From Prevotellaceae bacterium UBA2718 (lineage in GTDB: Bacteria; Bacteroidota; Bacteroidia; Bacteroidales; Bacteroidaceae): DNA of 15,978 nucleotides. The translations under genes were made by a program, and so were the position numbers. Under the pieces are notes generated by a model, which ran no database searches, had not been told where the DNA came from, and worked only from the letters and a program-made list of their open reading frames with translations. Positions 1 to 6,554 of the stretch are shown here, one piece after another. Each line of letters opens with the position of its first letter. Position 1 is the stretch's first letter. The stretch is from contig DEKQ01000023.1 in the NCBI GenBank assembly GCA_002353975.1, positions 211 through 16,188 of the forward strand, written 5' to 3'.

Positions 1-90
1 GGAGGTAAAAGACCTACTTTCAGGACGCAAAAGACCCGCCTCCGGAAAGCCGCGCATATCGCGATGCCTCGCGATGTTCGAAAAGTCCTA

Positions 91-819
91 TCATAAACTC
101 TCATCTTCCTCGGCGGCTGGTAGGGTGTTTGTGGGCGAGGTCATGCTATGCAGTATCACCTGTGCAGCCAGTGTCAGCCCAAAGACAGCTGTGACATGAG
201 CCGCCGTGCCACCCACTTCTCCTGAGGGGCGCTCGTCGCTATAGACGCATTGGAACTTCCTTGCGGGAAACACGCCGTCGTGCTTGAAGCGCTTGCGCAA
301 TGTCCGTGCCAGCGGATCGCCCTCCACTTTCCAGAACTCAGTCACCCTCACGCGCTGCGGATCCAGCTTTCTCGCCGCTCCCATTGATGAGAAGAGACAC
401 GCCCCGGACTCGCAGGCACGCAGTATGAGCAGCGCCTTATCCTTCAGAGAATCAATGGCATCGATGACGTAGTCGTATGCATCCAGGTCGAAATTCTCTG
501 CCGTTTCAGCGGAGAATACCTCTTGGCGGGCAATGATATCCGCGTTCGGATTTATCTCAAGCAGGCGTTCGCGCATCACCTCCACCTTCGGTCTGCCGAC
601 AGTCTTGGTAGTCGCCATCAGCTGGCGGTTCACGTTGCTGTCGCATACCACGTCGCAGTCCACCATCGTCAGATGGCCTATTCCGGTGCGGACCAGGCTC
701 TCAGCGCACCAGGAACCAACGCCGCCAACACCGAAAATTATTACCCGAAGCGATTGCAGACGCTCCACGCCTGTATCACCGAAAAGCAATGCCGTGCGAG
801 AGAATATACCGTCAGTCAT
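91..819 (-). CDS. tcdA: tRNA threonylcarbamoyladenosine dehydratase (TcdA/CsdL, ThiF/E1-like)
   Basis: This 242-residue protein belongs to the ThiF/MoeB/E1-like superfamily. TcdA is known to dehydrate threonylcarbamoyladenosine at position 37 of ANN-decoding tRNAs to the cyclic form, using ATP to activate the carboxylate. Seen here: a Rossmann glycine motif GVGGVGS at residues 30-36, the acidic strand end VDCDVV followed by SNVNRQ (the nucleotide-binding Asn/Arg pair of the family), VIDAIDS near residue 120, and the TcdA-typical segments SSMGAARKLDP and CVYSDERP. No CxxC zinc pair of the MoeB/ThiF type is apparent, which fits TcdA. Length is close to the family norm of about 240-270. The ATG start lies about 43 bp downstream of a TACCTTTG box on the minus strand. 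It is transcribed divergently from the dehydrogenase gene and appears monocistronic within the window. Confidence 0.93.
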   Translation of the reverse strand: MTDGIFSRTALLFGDTGVERLQSLRVIIFGVGGVGSWCAESLVRTGIGHLTMVDCDVVCDSNVNRQLMATTKTVGRPKVEVMRERLLEINPNADIIARQEVFSAETAENFDLDAYDYVIDAIDSLKDKALLILRACESGACLFSSMGAARKLDPQRVRVTEFWKVEGDPLARTLRKRFKHDGVFPARKFQCVYSDERPSGEVGGTAAHVTAVFGLTLAAQVILHSMTSPTNTLPAAEEDESL

Positions 820-862
820 AATTCATGTTGTGTAGTGAAGAGTTTTTAATCGTATGGGAGTG

Positions 863-870
863 CAAAGGTA
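863..870 (-). promoter_or_regulatory. Bacteroidota -7 box for tcdA
   Basis: Read on the minus strand this is TACCTTTG, an exact TAnnTTTG -7 element. The start site would fall near 857, giving a leader of about 38 nt before the tcdA ATG. No clear TTTG -33 box is visible 18-21 bp further upstream, so the call rests on the -7 box and its position. Confidence 0.6.
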
Positions 871-913
871 CGAATTTTAATTCATTTCTGAGAATTTCTG
901 AACCTCTAATTCG

Positions 914-937
914 AATTATGCATCAGGAATTATGCAT
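914..937. repeat. AATTATGCAT direct micro-repeat in divergent intergenic region
   Basis: The 10-mer AATTATGCAT occurs at 914-923 and 928-937, separated by CAGG, and each copy contains the palindrome ATGCAT. Just upstream, a second imperfect repeat based on AATTTCTGA lies near 884-901. The 147-bp gap between tcdA and the dehydrogenase gene holds only these AT-rich micro-repeats and two outward-facing -7 boxes. Confidence 0.7.
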
Positions 938-953
938 TATGAATAATTTTTTG

Positions 954-961
954 TACCTTTG
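954..961 (+). promoter_or_regulatory. Bacteroidota -7 box immediately upstream of the dehydrogenase ATG
   Basis: TACCTTTG is an exact TAnnTTTG element, and its last base is only 5 nt before the ATG at 967. The expected transcription start therefore falls at or next to the start codon, which predicts a leaderless or nearly leaderless mRNA. No convincing TTTG -33 box is seen in the AT-rich repeat upstream. Confidence 0.65.
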
Positions 962-966
962 CATCC

Positions 967-2775
967 ATGATAAAAGAGATCCAGCTACGGGTGGTGCCTC
1001 AAGTAGCCTATAGCGAGCAAAATATAACGGAATACGTCAGTCGCGAGTACGGCATAGATCGCCGCACGGTGAAGCATGTGCGTATTCTCAGGCGCAGTAT
1101 CGATGCCCGCCAGCGCCAGATTTACGTAAATCTCAGTGTGCGCATCTACATCAATGAGCTGCCCACTGATGAGCCGTTCACTCCTATTGACTACCCTGAT
1201 GTGTCGGAAGGCGCCCCTGTCATCGTCGTAGGTGCGGGGCCTGCGGGCCTCTTTGCCGCCTTGCAGCTCATAGAACTGGGGCTGCGTCCCATCGTGATAG
1301 AGCGCGGCAAGGACGTGCATGAGCGCAAGAAGGACTTGGCACTCATATCGCATGAGCAGCGCGTGGACCCCGAAAGCAACTATTGCTTTGGAGAGGGTGG
1401 GGCAGGAGCCTATTCTGACGGCAAGCTCTTCACCCGCAGCAAGAAGCGTGGCGACACCGACAAGGTGCTCAGCATCTTTTGCCAGTTTGGTGCAGGCACG
1501 GGCATCCTCGTTGATGTCCATCCTCATATAGGCACGGATAAGTTGCCAAGGATTATTGAGAATATGCGCCACCAGATACTTCGCAGTGGCGGTGAGGTGC
1601 ATTTCAAGACTAAGATGACGCGACTTGTCATCAATAACAAGTGTCGTGTGGAGGGTGTGGAATGTGTCTGCGGAGAACGCACGGCCACCTTCCGCGCAGA
1701 TGCAGTAATCCTTGCTACGGGTCATTCGGCTCGCGATGTATATAGATACCTTGCTGACATTCCCCGCACAGACCAGATCTTCGGACTCAGCGATGCGCGT
1801 CAGATTATAGAGCCTAAAGGCATAGCCGTGGGTGTGCGTGTGGAACATCCCTCTGAACTCATTGACAGATTGCAGTATCACTCTCCCAAAGGCCGTGGAC
1901 AATACCTCCCCCCCGCCGAGTACTCCTTCGTGACGCAGGCTGCGGGGCGCGGCGTCTATTCTTTCTGTATGTGTCCCGGAGGCTTCATTATCCCTTCTGC
2001 CACGGAGAATGATCAGATAGTGGTCAATGGCATGTCGCCCAGCAGCCGCAATGGCCGATGGAGCAATTCAGGCATAGTGGTAGAGGTGCCGGTGTCAACC
2101 GTAGAGGGCAGCGAGGACAGTCCCCTTGCTGTGCTCAACTATCAGGAAAGCCTGGAGCGTCTCTGCCATCAGCAGTCTGCCACTGTCCCCACTGCTACTG
2201 CAGCTCCCTCCGCCCTCGTGTCCGCAGCCCCAGTTCCCCTTTCTTCCCCCCCCGCAGCCACAGCCATCGCCCCCACAGCTACCGTGCCCGACGGTTCTTT
2301 GCAGAGCAAAGCGTCACAAGTGCCGAGCGCTCCGTCGGGTCTCGCGTCGGGCCTCCAGTCCCGCCACACGCAGCAGGCCCCAGCTCAGCGTCTGGCGGAC
2401 TTCACGCGCGGTCAGCTGTCATACGACCTGCCCCGCTCCTCCTACGCCCCGGGCATCTTCTCGTCTCCTCTGCACTTCTGGCTGCCCAAGGACATCAGCT
2501 CAAGACTGCAGGAGGGCTTCAGCCGCTTTGATGCACAGCGGCGGGGCTTCGTCACCAACGAGGCCATCATCATCGGCGTGGAGACACGCACCTCCGCCCC
2601 CGTGCGCATCACCCGAAGCAACGAGACACTGCAGCATATAGCCATCCGCGGACTATTTCCCGCCGGTGAAGGTGCTGGATACGCCGGAGGTATCGTCTCT
2701 GCCGCCGTGGATGGCATACGCGCCGCAAACATGGCAGCAGAGCTTGTCAACTCAATCAACGTAAACGAACACTAA
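967..2775 (+). CDS. FAD-dependent dehydrogenase/oxidoreductase (COG2509-like) with a low-complexity insert
   Basis: This 602-residue NAD(P)/FAD-dependent oxidoreductase has no known specific substrate. Residues 1-70 form the small N-terminal domain typical of this family (starting MIKEIQLRVVP). It is followed by a dinucleotide-binding motif VVGAGPAGLFAA with GxGxxG at 89-94, an acidic strand end VIERG, the family hallmark CFGEGGAGAYSDGKL, a second motif ILATGHSARDVY, and a C-terminal FAD-contact region ending FPAGEGAGYAGGIVSAAVDG. From family knowledge, the usual length is about 510-550. The excess is explained by a Pro/Ala/Ser-rich stretch at about residues 404-467, placed just before the conserved APAQRLADF segment. 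Two poly-C tracts occur in the gene: 7 C at 1908-1914 and 8 C at 2246-2253. The ATG at 967 is supported by the N-terminal family sequence. The symporter gene follows after 22 bp and is probably cotranscribed. Confidence 0.85.
   Translation: MIKEIQLRVVPQVAYSEQNITEYVSREYGIDRRTVKHVRILRRSIDARQRQIYVNLSVRIYINELPTDEPFTPIDYPDVSEGAPVIVVGAGPAGLFAALQLIELGLRPIVIERGKDVHERKKDLALISHEQRVDPESNYCFGEGGAGAYSDGKLFTRSKKRGDTDKVLSIFCQFGAGTGILVDVHPHIGTDKLPRIIENMRHQILRSGGEVHFKTKMTRLVINNKCRVEGVECVCGERTATFRADAVILATGHSARDVYRYLADIPRTDQIFGLSDARQIIEPKGIAVGVRVEHPSELIDRLQYHSPKGRGQYLPPAEYSFVTQAAGRGVYSFCMCPGGFIIPSATENDQIVVNGMSPSSRNGRWSNSGIVVEVPVSTVEGSEDSPLAVLNYQESLERLCHQQSATVPTATAAPSALVSAAPVPLSSPPAATAIAPTATVPDGSLQSKASQVPSAPSGLASGLQSRHTQQAPAQRLADFTRGQLSYDLPRSSYAPGIFSSPLHFWLPKDISSRLQEGFSRFDAQRRGFVTNEAIIIGVETRTSAPVRITRSNETLQHIAIRGLFPAGEGAGYAGGIVSAAVDGIRAANMAAELVNSINVNEH
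2176..2367 (+). other. Pro/Ala/Ser-rich in-frame insert in the dehydrogenase gene
   Basis: About 64 codons (residues 404-467) of low-complexity, C-rich sequence separate two segments, ending near ERLCHQQ and starting again at APAQRLADF, that I expect to be nearly adjacent in relatives. It contains an 8-C run at 2246-2253, many CAGCC/GCCCC-like units, and one copy of the GC-rich hairpin element (2297-2329). The insert keeps the frame and introduces no stop. Exact borders are estimated from recall of the family, not an alignment. Confidence 0.6.
2297..2329 (+). repeat. GC-rich double-hairpin element, copy A (inside coding sequence)
   Basis: Stem 1 is CTTTGC (2297-2302) with GCAAAG (2306-2311), loop AGA. 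Then come CGT, stem 2 CAC/GTG (2315-2317 with 2320-2322, loop AA), and the tail CCGAGCG (2323-2329). It shares the AAGCGTCAC core and GTGCCGAGCG end with copy C, apart from the loop. It is flanked by an 8-bp inverted repeat, CCCGACGG at 2287-2294 and CCGTCGGG at 2332-2339, so the whole could fold as one larger cruciform or RNA hairpin. It is read in frame within the dehydrogenase insert. Confidence 0.75.
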
Positions 2776-2797
2776 AAAAGACACACACATAACACCG

Positions 2798-4219
2798 ATG
2801 GAACAACTCCTTTCACAGATCAGCGACCTGCTATGGGGCTATCCCATGATAATACTTCTCGTGGGCACCCACCTGTATCTCACCGTGCGCCTGAAGTTTC
2901 CACAGCGCAAGATATTTACTGCCATCAAGCTCTCAGTCAAGAAAGACAACAGCAACTCCGGCGACGTGAGCCAGTTCGGAGCTCTTGCCACGGCCCTTGC
3001 AGCTACCATCGGCACCGGCAACATCATCGGTGTGGGTACGGCTATCGCCTTGGGCGGGCCCGGCGCAGTGATGTGGTGTTGGCTCACGGGTGTCTTCGGC
3101 ATAGCAACGAAATATGGTGAGGGCCTCCTTGCCGTGAAGTATCGCAAGCAGTCGCCGAAGGGACACATGATAGGCGGCCCGATGTATGCTCTGGAGTATG
3201 GCCTGAATGCCAAGTGGGCAGGTGTGCTCTTCGCCGTCTTCACGGCCATTGCGGCCTTTGGCATAGGCAGTACCGTGCAGGCCAACGCCATCTCCACGCT
3301 TGCTGCCGATGCCCTGCATGTCAGCCCTTGGGTGACTGGCAGCATCGTGACGCTACTCGTCTCGCTCGTACTCGTAGGCGGTATCAAGAGCATCGCAAAG
3401 GTGTGCACAGCCCTTGTGCCATTCATGGCGGTGCTCTATGTCATTGGCTGCATCGTCATACTCTGTATGAATGCTGATTTTGTACTGCCTGCCATCAAGC
3501 TCATCTTCACCTCTGCCTTTATGCCCGAGGCTGCGGGAGGCGGCATCGCAGGCAGCGCTATCATGCTGGCAGCACGCTATGGCATAGCCCGCGGACTGTT
3601 CTCCAATGAGTCGGGACTGGGCTCCGCACCACTCGTGGCAGCGGCTGCAAAGACCCGCAACCCCGTGAGGCAGGCACTCGTAAGCGCAAGCGGTACGTTC
3701 TGGGACACGGTGGTCATCTGTGCCATAACGGGCATCGTGATAGTCAGCAGCATCCTCAGCAGTGCTGCACACATAGCCGATGCCGTCACGCACCTGCCGT
3801 CGGCATCGTTGCTGCAACAGATGTTCAGAAACCAGATACAGTCCATGCTGCTCAGTGCAGATGGCGGAGTGCTCACCAATACTGCATTCAGCAGCATTCC
3901 ATACATCGGAACACCGTTGCTGTTCTTCGGACTCTTCACGTTTGCTTTCTCTACCATCCTCGGCTGGAGCATCTATGCAAAGCGCGCCGTGGAGTATCTG
4001 GGTGGCTACAAGGCTGCCAGGATATACACGTGGTTCTTCATCGTGGCAGTCTTTGTGGGCTCAGTAATCAACCTGAACACCGTGTGGACACTGGCAGACG
4101 TGTTCAATGCGCTCATGGCCATACCTAACCTCTTCGCCCTCATACTGCTCAGCAATGTCATTGCCAAGGACACGGACAAATACCTCTGGGGAGGCAATCT
4201 GGATGAGGAAGGGGATTGA
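2798..4219 (+). CDS. Sodium:alanine/amino-acid symporter (AGCS family)
   Basis: This 473-residue integral inner-membrane protein of the alanine-or-glycine:cation symporter family (AlsT/DagA-like) imports a small amino acid, probably alanine or glycine, with sodium. Seen here: a short N-terminus, an early GxGNI-containing segment (TIGTGNIIGVGTAIALGGPG) typical of the substrate/ion site of this family, the signature SNESGLGSAP beginning at residue 269, and many hydrophobic segments throughout; the family is known for 11 membrane spans. Length fits the usual 450-490. The ATG lies 22 bp after the dehydrogenase stop, suggesting cotranscription. A separate promoter with a dyad follows, so it is probably the last gene of its unit. 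No obvious intrinsic terminator is seen behind it. Exact substrate cannot be told from sequence. Confidence 0.9.
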   Translation: MEQLLSQISDLLWGYPMIILLVGTHLYLTVRLKFPQRKIFTAIKLSVKKDNSNSGDVSQFGALATALAATIGTGNIIGVGTAIALGGPGAVMWCWLTGVFGIATKYGEGLLAVKYRKQSPKGHMIGGPMYALEYGLNAKWAGVLFAVFTAIAAFGIGSTVQANAISTLAADALHVSPWVTGSIVTLLVSLVLVGGIKSIAKVCTALVPFMAVLYVIGCIVILCMNADFVLPAIKLIFTSAFMPEAAGGGIAGSAIMLAARYGIARGLFSNESGLGSAPLVAAAAKTRNPVRQALVSASGTFWDTVVICAITGIVIVSSILSSAAHIADAVTHLPSASLLQQMFRNQIQSMLLSADGGVLTNTAFSSIPYIGTPLLFFGLFTFAFSTILGWSIYAKRAVEYLGGYKAARIYTWFFIVAVFVGSVINLNTVWTLADVFNALMAIPNLFALILLSNVIAKDTDKYLWGGNLDEEGD

Positions 4220-4258
4220 AATGTAGAAAAAAGTATCAAGAAAAGCGATATAAATACT

Positions 4259-4288
4259 TTTGTATTTGAAGATTTTTTATTACCTTTG
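4259..4288 (+). promoter_or_regulatory. Promoter for the oadG-oadA-oadB operon
   Basis: TTTG at 4259-4262 and TACCTTTG at 4281-4288 are separated by 18 bp, close to the Bacteroidota -33/-7 arrangement. The start would fall near 4293, giving a leader of about 75 nt before the oadG ATG. The -7 box overlaps the left arm of a strong dyad (4285-4327). Confidence 0.7.
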
Positions 4289-4327
4289 CACCAATTTACT
4301 GCTATCCAGCCAGTAGGTTGGTGCAAA
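4285..4327. promoter_or_regulatory. Dyad/hairpin overlapping the oad promoter and leader
   Basis: TTTGCACCAA (4285-4294) and TTGGTGCAAA (4318-4327) are perfect 10-bp inverted arms. Inside them, after two positions that could form G-U pairs in RNA, TACTG (4297-4301) pairs with CAGTA (4311-4315), leaving a 9-nt loop CTATCCAGC. The left arm begins on the TTTG of the -7 box. It could be an operator, or, for transcripts starting further upstream, a leader hairpin. A T-rich tract at 4347-4360 precedes the oadG ATG. Confidence 0.65.
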
Positions 4328-4367
4328 TTGCGTTATAGAACGATTATTTTTCTTTTTTTTCGCAGAT

Positions 4368-4616
4368 ATGAACATAGGTATTACGCTGATGATTGTAGGA
4401 ATGATAACAGTATTCGTCATATTGCTTATCATTATCCAGTTAAGCAATTTGCTTATCAAAATTGTTAACAAAATTGCCCCGGAAGAGGACGTGAAGCCGG
4501 CTAAGGCTGCGGCAAAGGTGATGCCGATAGCGCCTGACGTGGTGGAGGCTATCAATCAGGCTGTTGCCAAGATAACCAAAGGCAAAGGCACCGTAGCTGA
4601 GATACAGAGCCTGTAG
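4368..4616 (+). CDS. oadG: Oxaloacetate decarboxylase gamma chain (OadG-like)
   Basis: This 82-residue protein has one N-terminal membrane span (about residues 4-26, very rich in Ile, Val and Leu), a short acidic/Pro linker (APEEDVKPAKA) and a C-terminal segment IAPDVVEAINQAVAKITKGKG. This is the architecture of the small gamma subunit of sodium-translocating decarboxylases, which is known to anchor and assemble the alpha and beta subunits at the inner membrane. Small gamma subunits are poorly conserved, so the call depends strongly on context: it lies 57 bp upstream of oadA and in the same operon as oadB. Expected length is about 80-100. A gamma/delta subunit of a methylmalonyl-CoA decarboxylase would look similar, but the alpha subunit next to it is of the oxaloacetate/pyruvate type. 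Confidence 0.82.
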   Translation: MNIGITLMIVGMITVFVILLIIIQLSNLLIKIVNKIAPEEDVKPAKAAAKVMPIAPDVVEAINQAVAKITKGKGTVAEIQSL

Positions 4617-4673
4617 GGATTGTATTATTCAGGCACAAACTAAGGTAAAAAGTTAAAAACAGAATAAAGATAA

Positions 4674-6518
4674 ATGGCAAAAGAAATTAAGTTCAGTCTG
4701 GTCTTTCGTGATATGTGGCAGAGTGCCGGTAAGTATCAGCCACGTGTAGATCAGCTGGTGAAGGTGGCTCCCGCCATAATAAGGATGGGATGCTTTGACC
4801 GTGTAGAGACAAACGGCGGCGGCTTTGAGCAAGTGAACCTCCTCTATGGAGAGAACCCTAACAATGCTGTGCGTCAGTGGACCAAGCCGTTCCATGAGGC
4901 CGGCATACAGACTCACATGCTGGACCGTGCACTCAACGGCCTCCGCATGAGTCCGTGTCCCAAGGATTTGCGCCAGCTCTTCTACAAGGTGAAGAAGGCT
5001 CAGGGCACTGACATCACGCGTATCTTCTGCGGTCTGAACGACCCGCGCAACGTGATACCATCCATCCAGTATGCCAAGGAGGCTGGCATGATTGCCCAGG
5101 CATCACTCTGCATCACGCACTCTCCGATACACACAGTGGATTACTACATCGACCTGGCAAAGACATTTATCAATGCCGGAGCCGATGAAATCTGCCTGAA
5201 GGACATGGCAGGCATCGGTCGCCCAGAGTCGCTCGGCAAGATCGTGGCAGGCATCAAGGCATATAAGAAAGATATCGTCATACAGTATCACTCTCATGCC
5301 GGACCTGGATTTAACATGGCTTCAATCCTTGAGGTGGCTCGTGGTGGCTGTGATTACATCGATACAGGCATCGCTCCCCTCTCATGGGGCACAGGCCACG
5401 CAGACATCATCGCCGTGGAGGAGATGCTGAAGGATGCAGGATTCAAGGTGAAGAGCATCAATATGGAGGCATACATGGAGGTGCGCACTCAGATACAGGA
5501 GATGATGGACGACTTCCTGGGCTATTACATCCCTGAGCTGAACCACCTGAACAACTCCCTGCTCATCAAGCCGGGACTGCCCGGAGGCATGATGGGATCG
5601 CTGATGACCGACCTTGAGGACAACCTCCGCTCGCTCAATAAGTGGAAGGTAAAGAACGGACAGCCCGAACTTACCACCGACGAACTGCTCATAAAGCTAT
5701 TCGATGAGGTGGCCTACGTATGGCCAAAGGTGGGCTATCCTTGCCTCGTCACACCGTTCTCGCAGTACGTGAAGAACCTCGCGCTGATGAATGTCATGCA
5801 GATGGAGAAGGGCAAGGAGCGCTGGAGCATGATAGCAGAGAATATCTGGGACATGATTCTGGGTAAGTCCGGTCGCCTGCCGGGACCGGTAGATCCCGTC
5901 TTTGTGGAGATGGCAAAGAAGGAAGGACGCCAGTTCCTCACCTCCGATCCGCAGGAGAACTACCCCGACGAGGTGGAGACCTACCGTCTGGAGATGGCTC
6001 ACAGAGGATGGGACGTGGGCCAGGACAACGAGGAGCTCTTCGAGTATGCCATGCACCCGCAGCAGTATGAGGCCTACAAGAGCGGTGCTGCAAAGAAGGC
6101 CTTTGAAGAGGATCTGGCTCATCGCAAGGCCAAGAAGGCTACCGGCAACGTGAAGAAGCAGATGCCGGAGCAGGTTACGGTGAACGTAAACGGCAAGAAC
6201 TATATCGTGAAGATATCCTACGACGGCTCCATGCCGACGGCAGCAACCACGCCACAGGCGCAGGCAGCACAGCCGACAGCAGGCGCTGGAGTGGAGGTGC
6301 TCGCACCATTGGAGGGTAAGGCATACCTCGTGCAGTCATCGTCTGAGACCCCGAAGAAGGTGGGCGACCACGTGGAGGCAGGCGAGGTAATCTGCTATAT
6401 CGAGGCTATGAAGGTGTTCAACCGTATCAAGGCAGAGAAGGCCGGCACCATCGTAAGCATCAATTTCGCCTCTGGTGACTCCGTAGATGAGGATGATGTA
6501 CTCATGGTAATAGGATAA
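4674..6518 (+). CDS. oadA: Oxaloacetate decarboxylase alpha chain: carboxyltransferase fused to biotin carrier domain
   Basis: The 614-residue protein transfers CO2 from a 2-oxo acid, presumably oxaloacetate, to its own biotin; carboxybiotin is then decarboxylated by the beta subunit to drive Na+ export. Seen here: a TIM-barrel carboxyltransferase domain (about 1-300) with RDMWQS at 12-17, the probable carbamylated lysine K176 in LKDMAG, and metal ligands in HSHAGPG (H206, H208). A conserved helical region follows (about 300-500), then an Ala/Pro/Thr/Gln linker near 520-540, and a biotinyl domain with EAMKVFN, biotin lysine K580. The N-terminal motifs are divergent from enterobacterial OadA (RDMWQS instead of RDAHQS; VETNGGG near the position of the usual WGGATFD). 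It could alternatively be named pyruvate carboxylase subunit B, but adjacent oadG and oadB argue for the sodium pump. Confidence 0.9.
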   Translation: MAKEIKFSLVFRDMWQSAGKYQPRVDQLVKVAPAIIRMGCFDRVETNGGGFEQVNLLYGENPNNAVRQWTKPFHEAGIQTHMLDRALNGLRMSPCPKDLRQLFYKVKKAQGTDITRIFCGLNDPRNVIPSIQYAKEAGMIAQASLCITHSPIHTVDYYIDLAKTFINAGADEICLKDMAGIGRPESLGKIVAGIKAYKKDIVIQYHSHAGPGFNMASILEVARGGCDYIDTGIAPLSWGTGHADIIAVEEMLKDAGFKVKSINMEAYMEVRTQIQEMMDDFLGYYIPELNHLNNSLLIKPGLPGGMMGSLMTDLEDNLRSLNKWKVKNGQPELTTDELLIKLFDEVAYVWPKVGYPCLVTPFSQYVKNLALMNVMQMEKGKERWSMIAENIWDMILGKSGRLPGPVDPVFVEMAKKEGRQFLTSDPQENYPDEVETYRLEMAHRGWDVGQDNEELFEYAMHPQQYEAYKSGAAKKAFEEDLAHRKAKKATGNVKKQMPEQVTVNVNGKNYIVKISYDGSMPTAATTPQAQAAQPTAGAGVEVLAPLEGKAYLVQSSSETPKKVGDHVEAGEVICYIEAMKVFNRIKAEKAGTIVSINFASGDSVDEDDVLMVIG

Positions 6519-6528
6519 TTTTGAATTT

Positions 6529-6549
6529 TCAATTCTCAATTCTCAATTT
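6529..6549. repeat. TCAATTC tandem micro-repeat before oadB
   Basis: Three tandem 7-bp units, TCAATTC at 6529-6535 and 6536-6542 and TCAATTT at 6543-6549, fill most of the 36-bp oadA-oadB gap, ending 5 bp before the GTG start. No Shine-Dalgarno sequence is visible in the gap. Confidence 0.7.
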
Positions 6550-6554
6550 GAAAA

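Noticed and set aside
20..94. A 24-codon minus-strand frame starting at an ATGA overlap with the tcdA stop
   Set aside because: It is short, ends in a plain stop, and shows no family motif. The 90 bp at the left edge otherwise hold nothing I can name, only a CGCGATG direct repeat near 60-82.
985..1902. Long minus-strand frame opposite the dehydrogenase gene
   Set aside because: It is a shadow of a clearly conserved coding frame; its translation has no recognisable domain. The same holds for the frames opposite or shifted within the symporter, oadA, rny and Wzc-like genes.
2058..2641. Alternative plus-strand frames across the C-rich insert
   Set aside because: They are Pro/Ser/Arg-rich as expected from C-rich DNA and lack family motifs; the conserved dehydrogenase frame continues on both sides.
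4229..4261. AAAAGTAT/ATACTTTT inverted repeat behind the symporter gene as a terminator
   Set aside because: Only 8 AT-rich pairs with a 17-nt loop, and the right arm overlaps the -33 box of the next promoter; too weak to call.
4347..4360. T-rich tract after the oad dyad as an intrinsic terminator
   Set aside because: It begins about 20 nt after the stem, too far for a classical terminator, and immediately precedes the oadG start.
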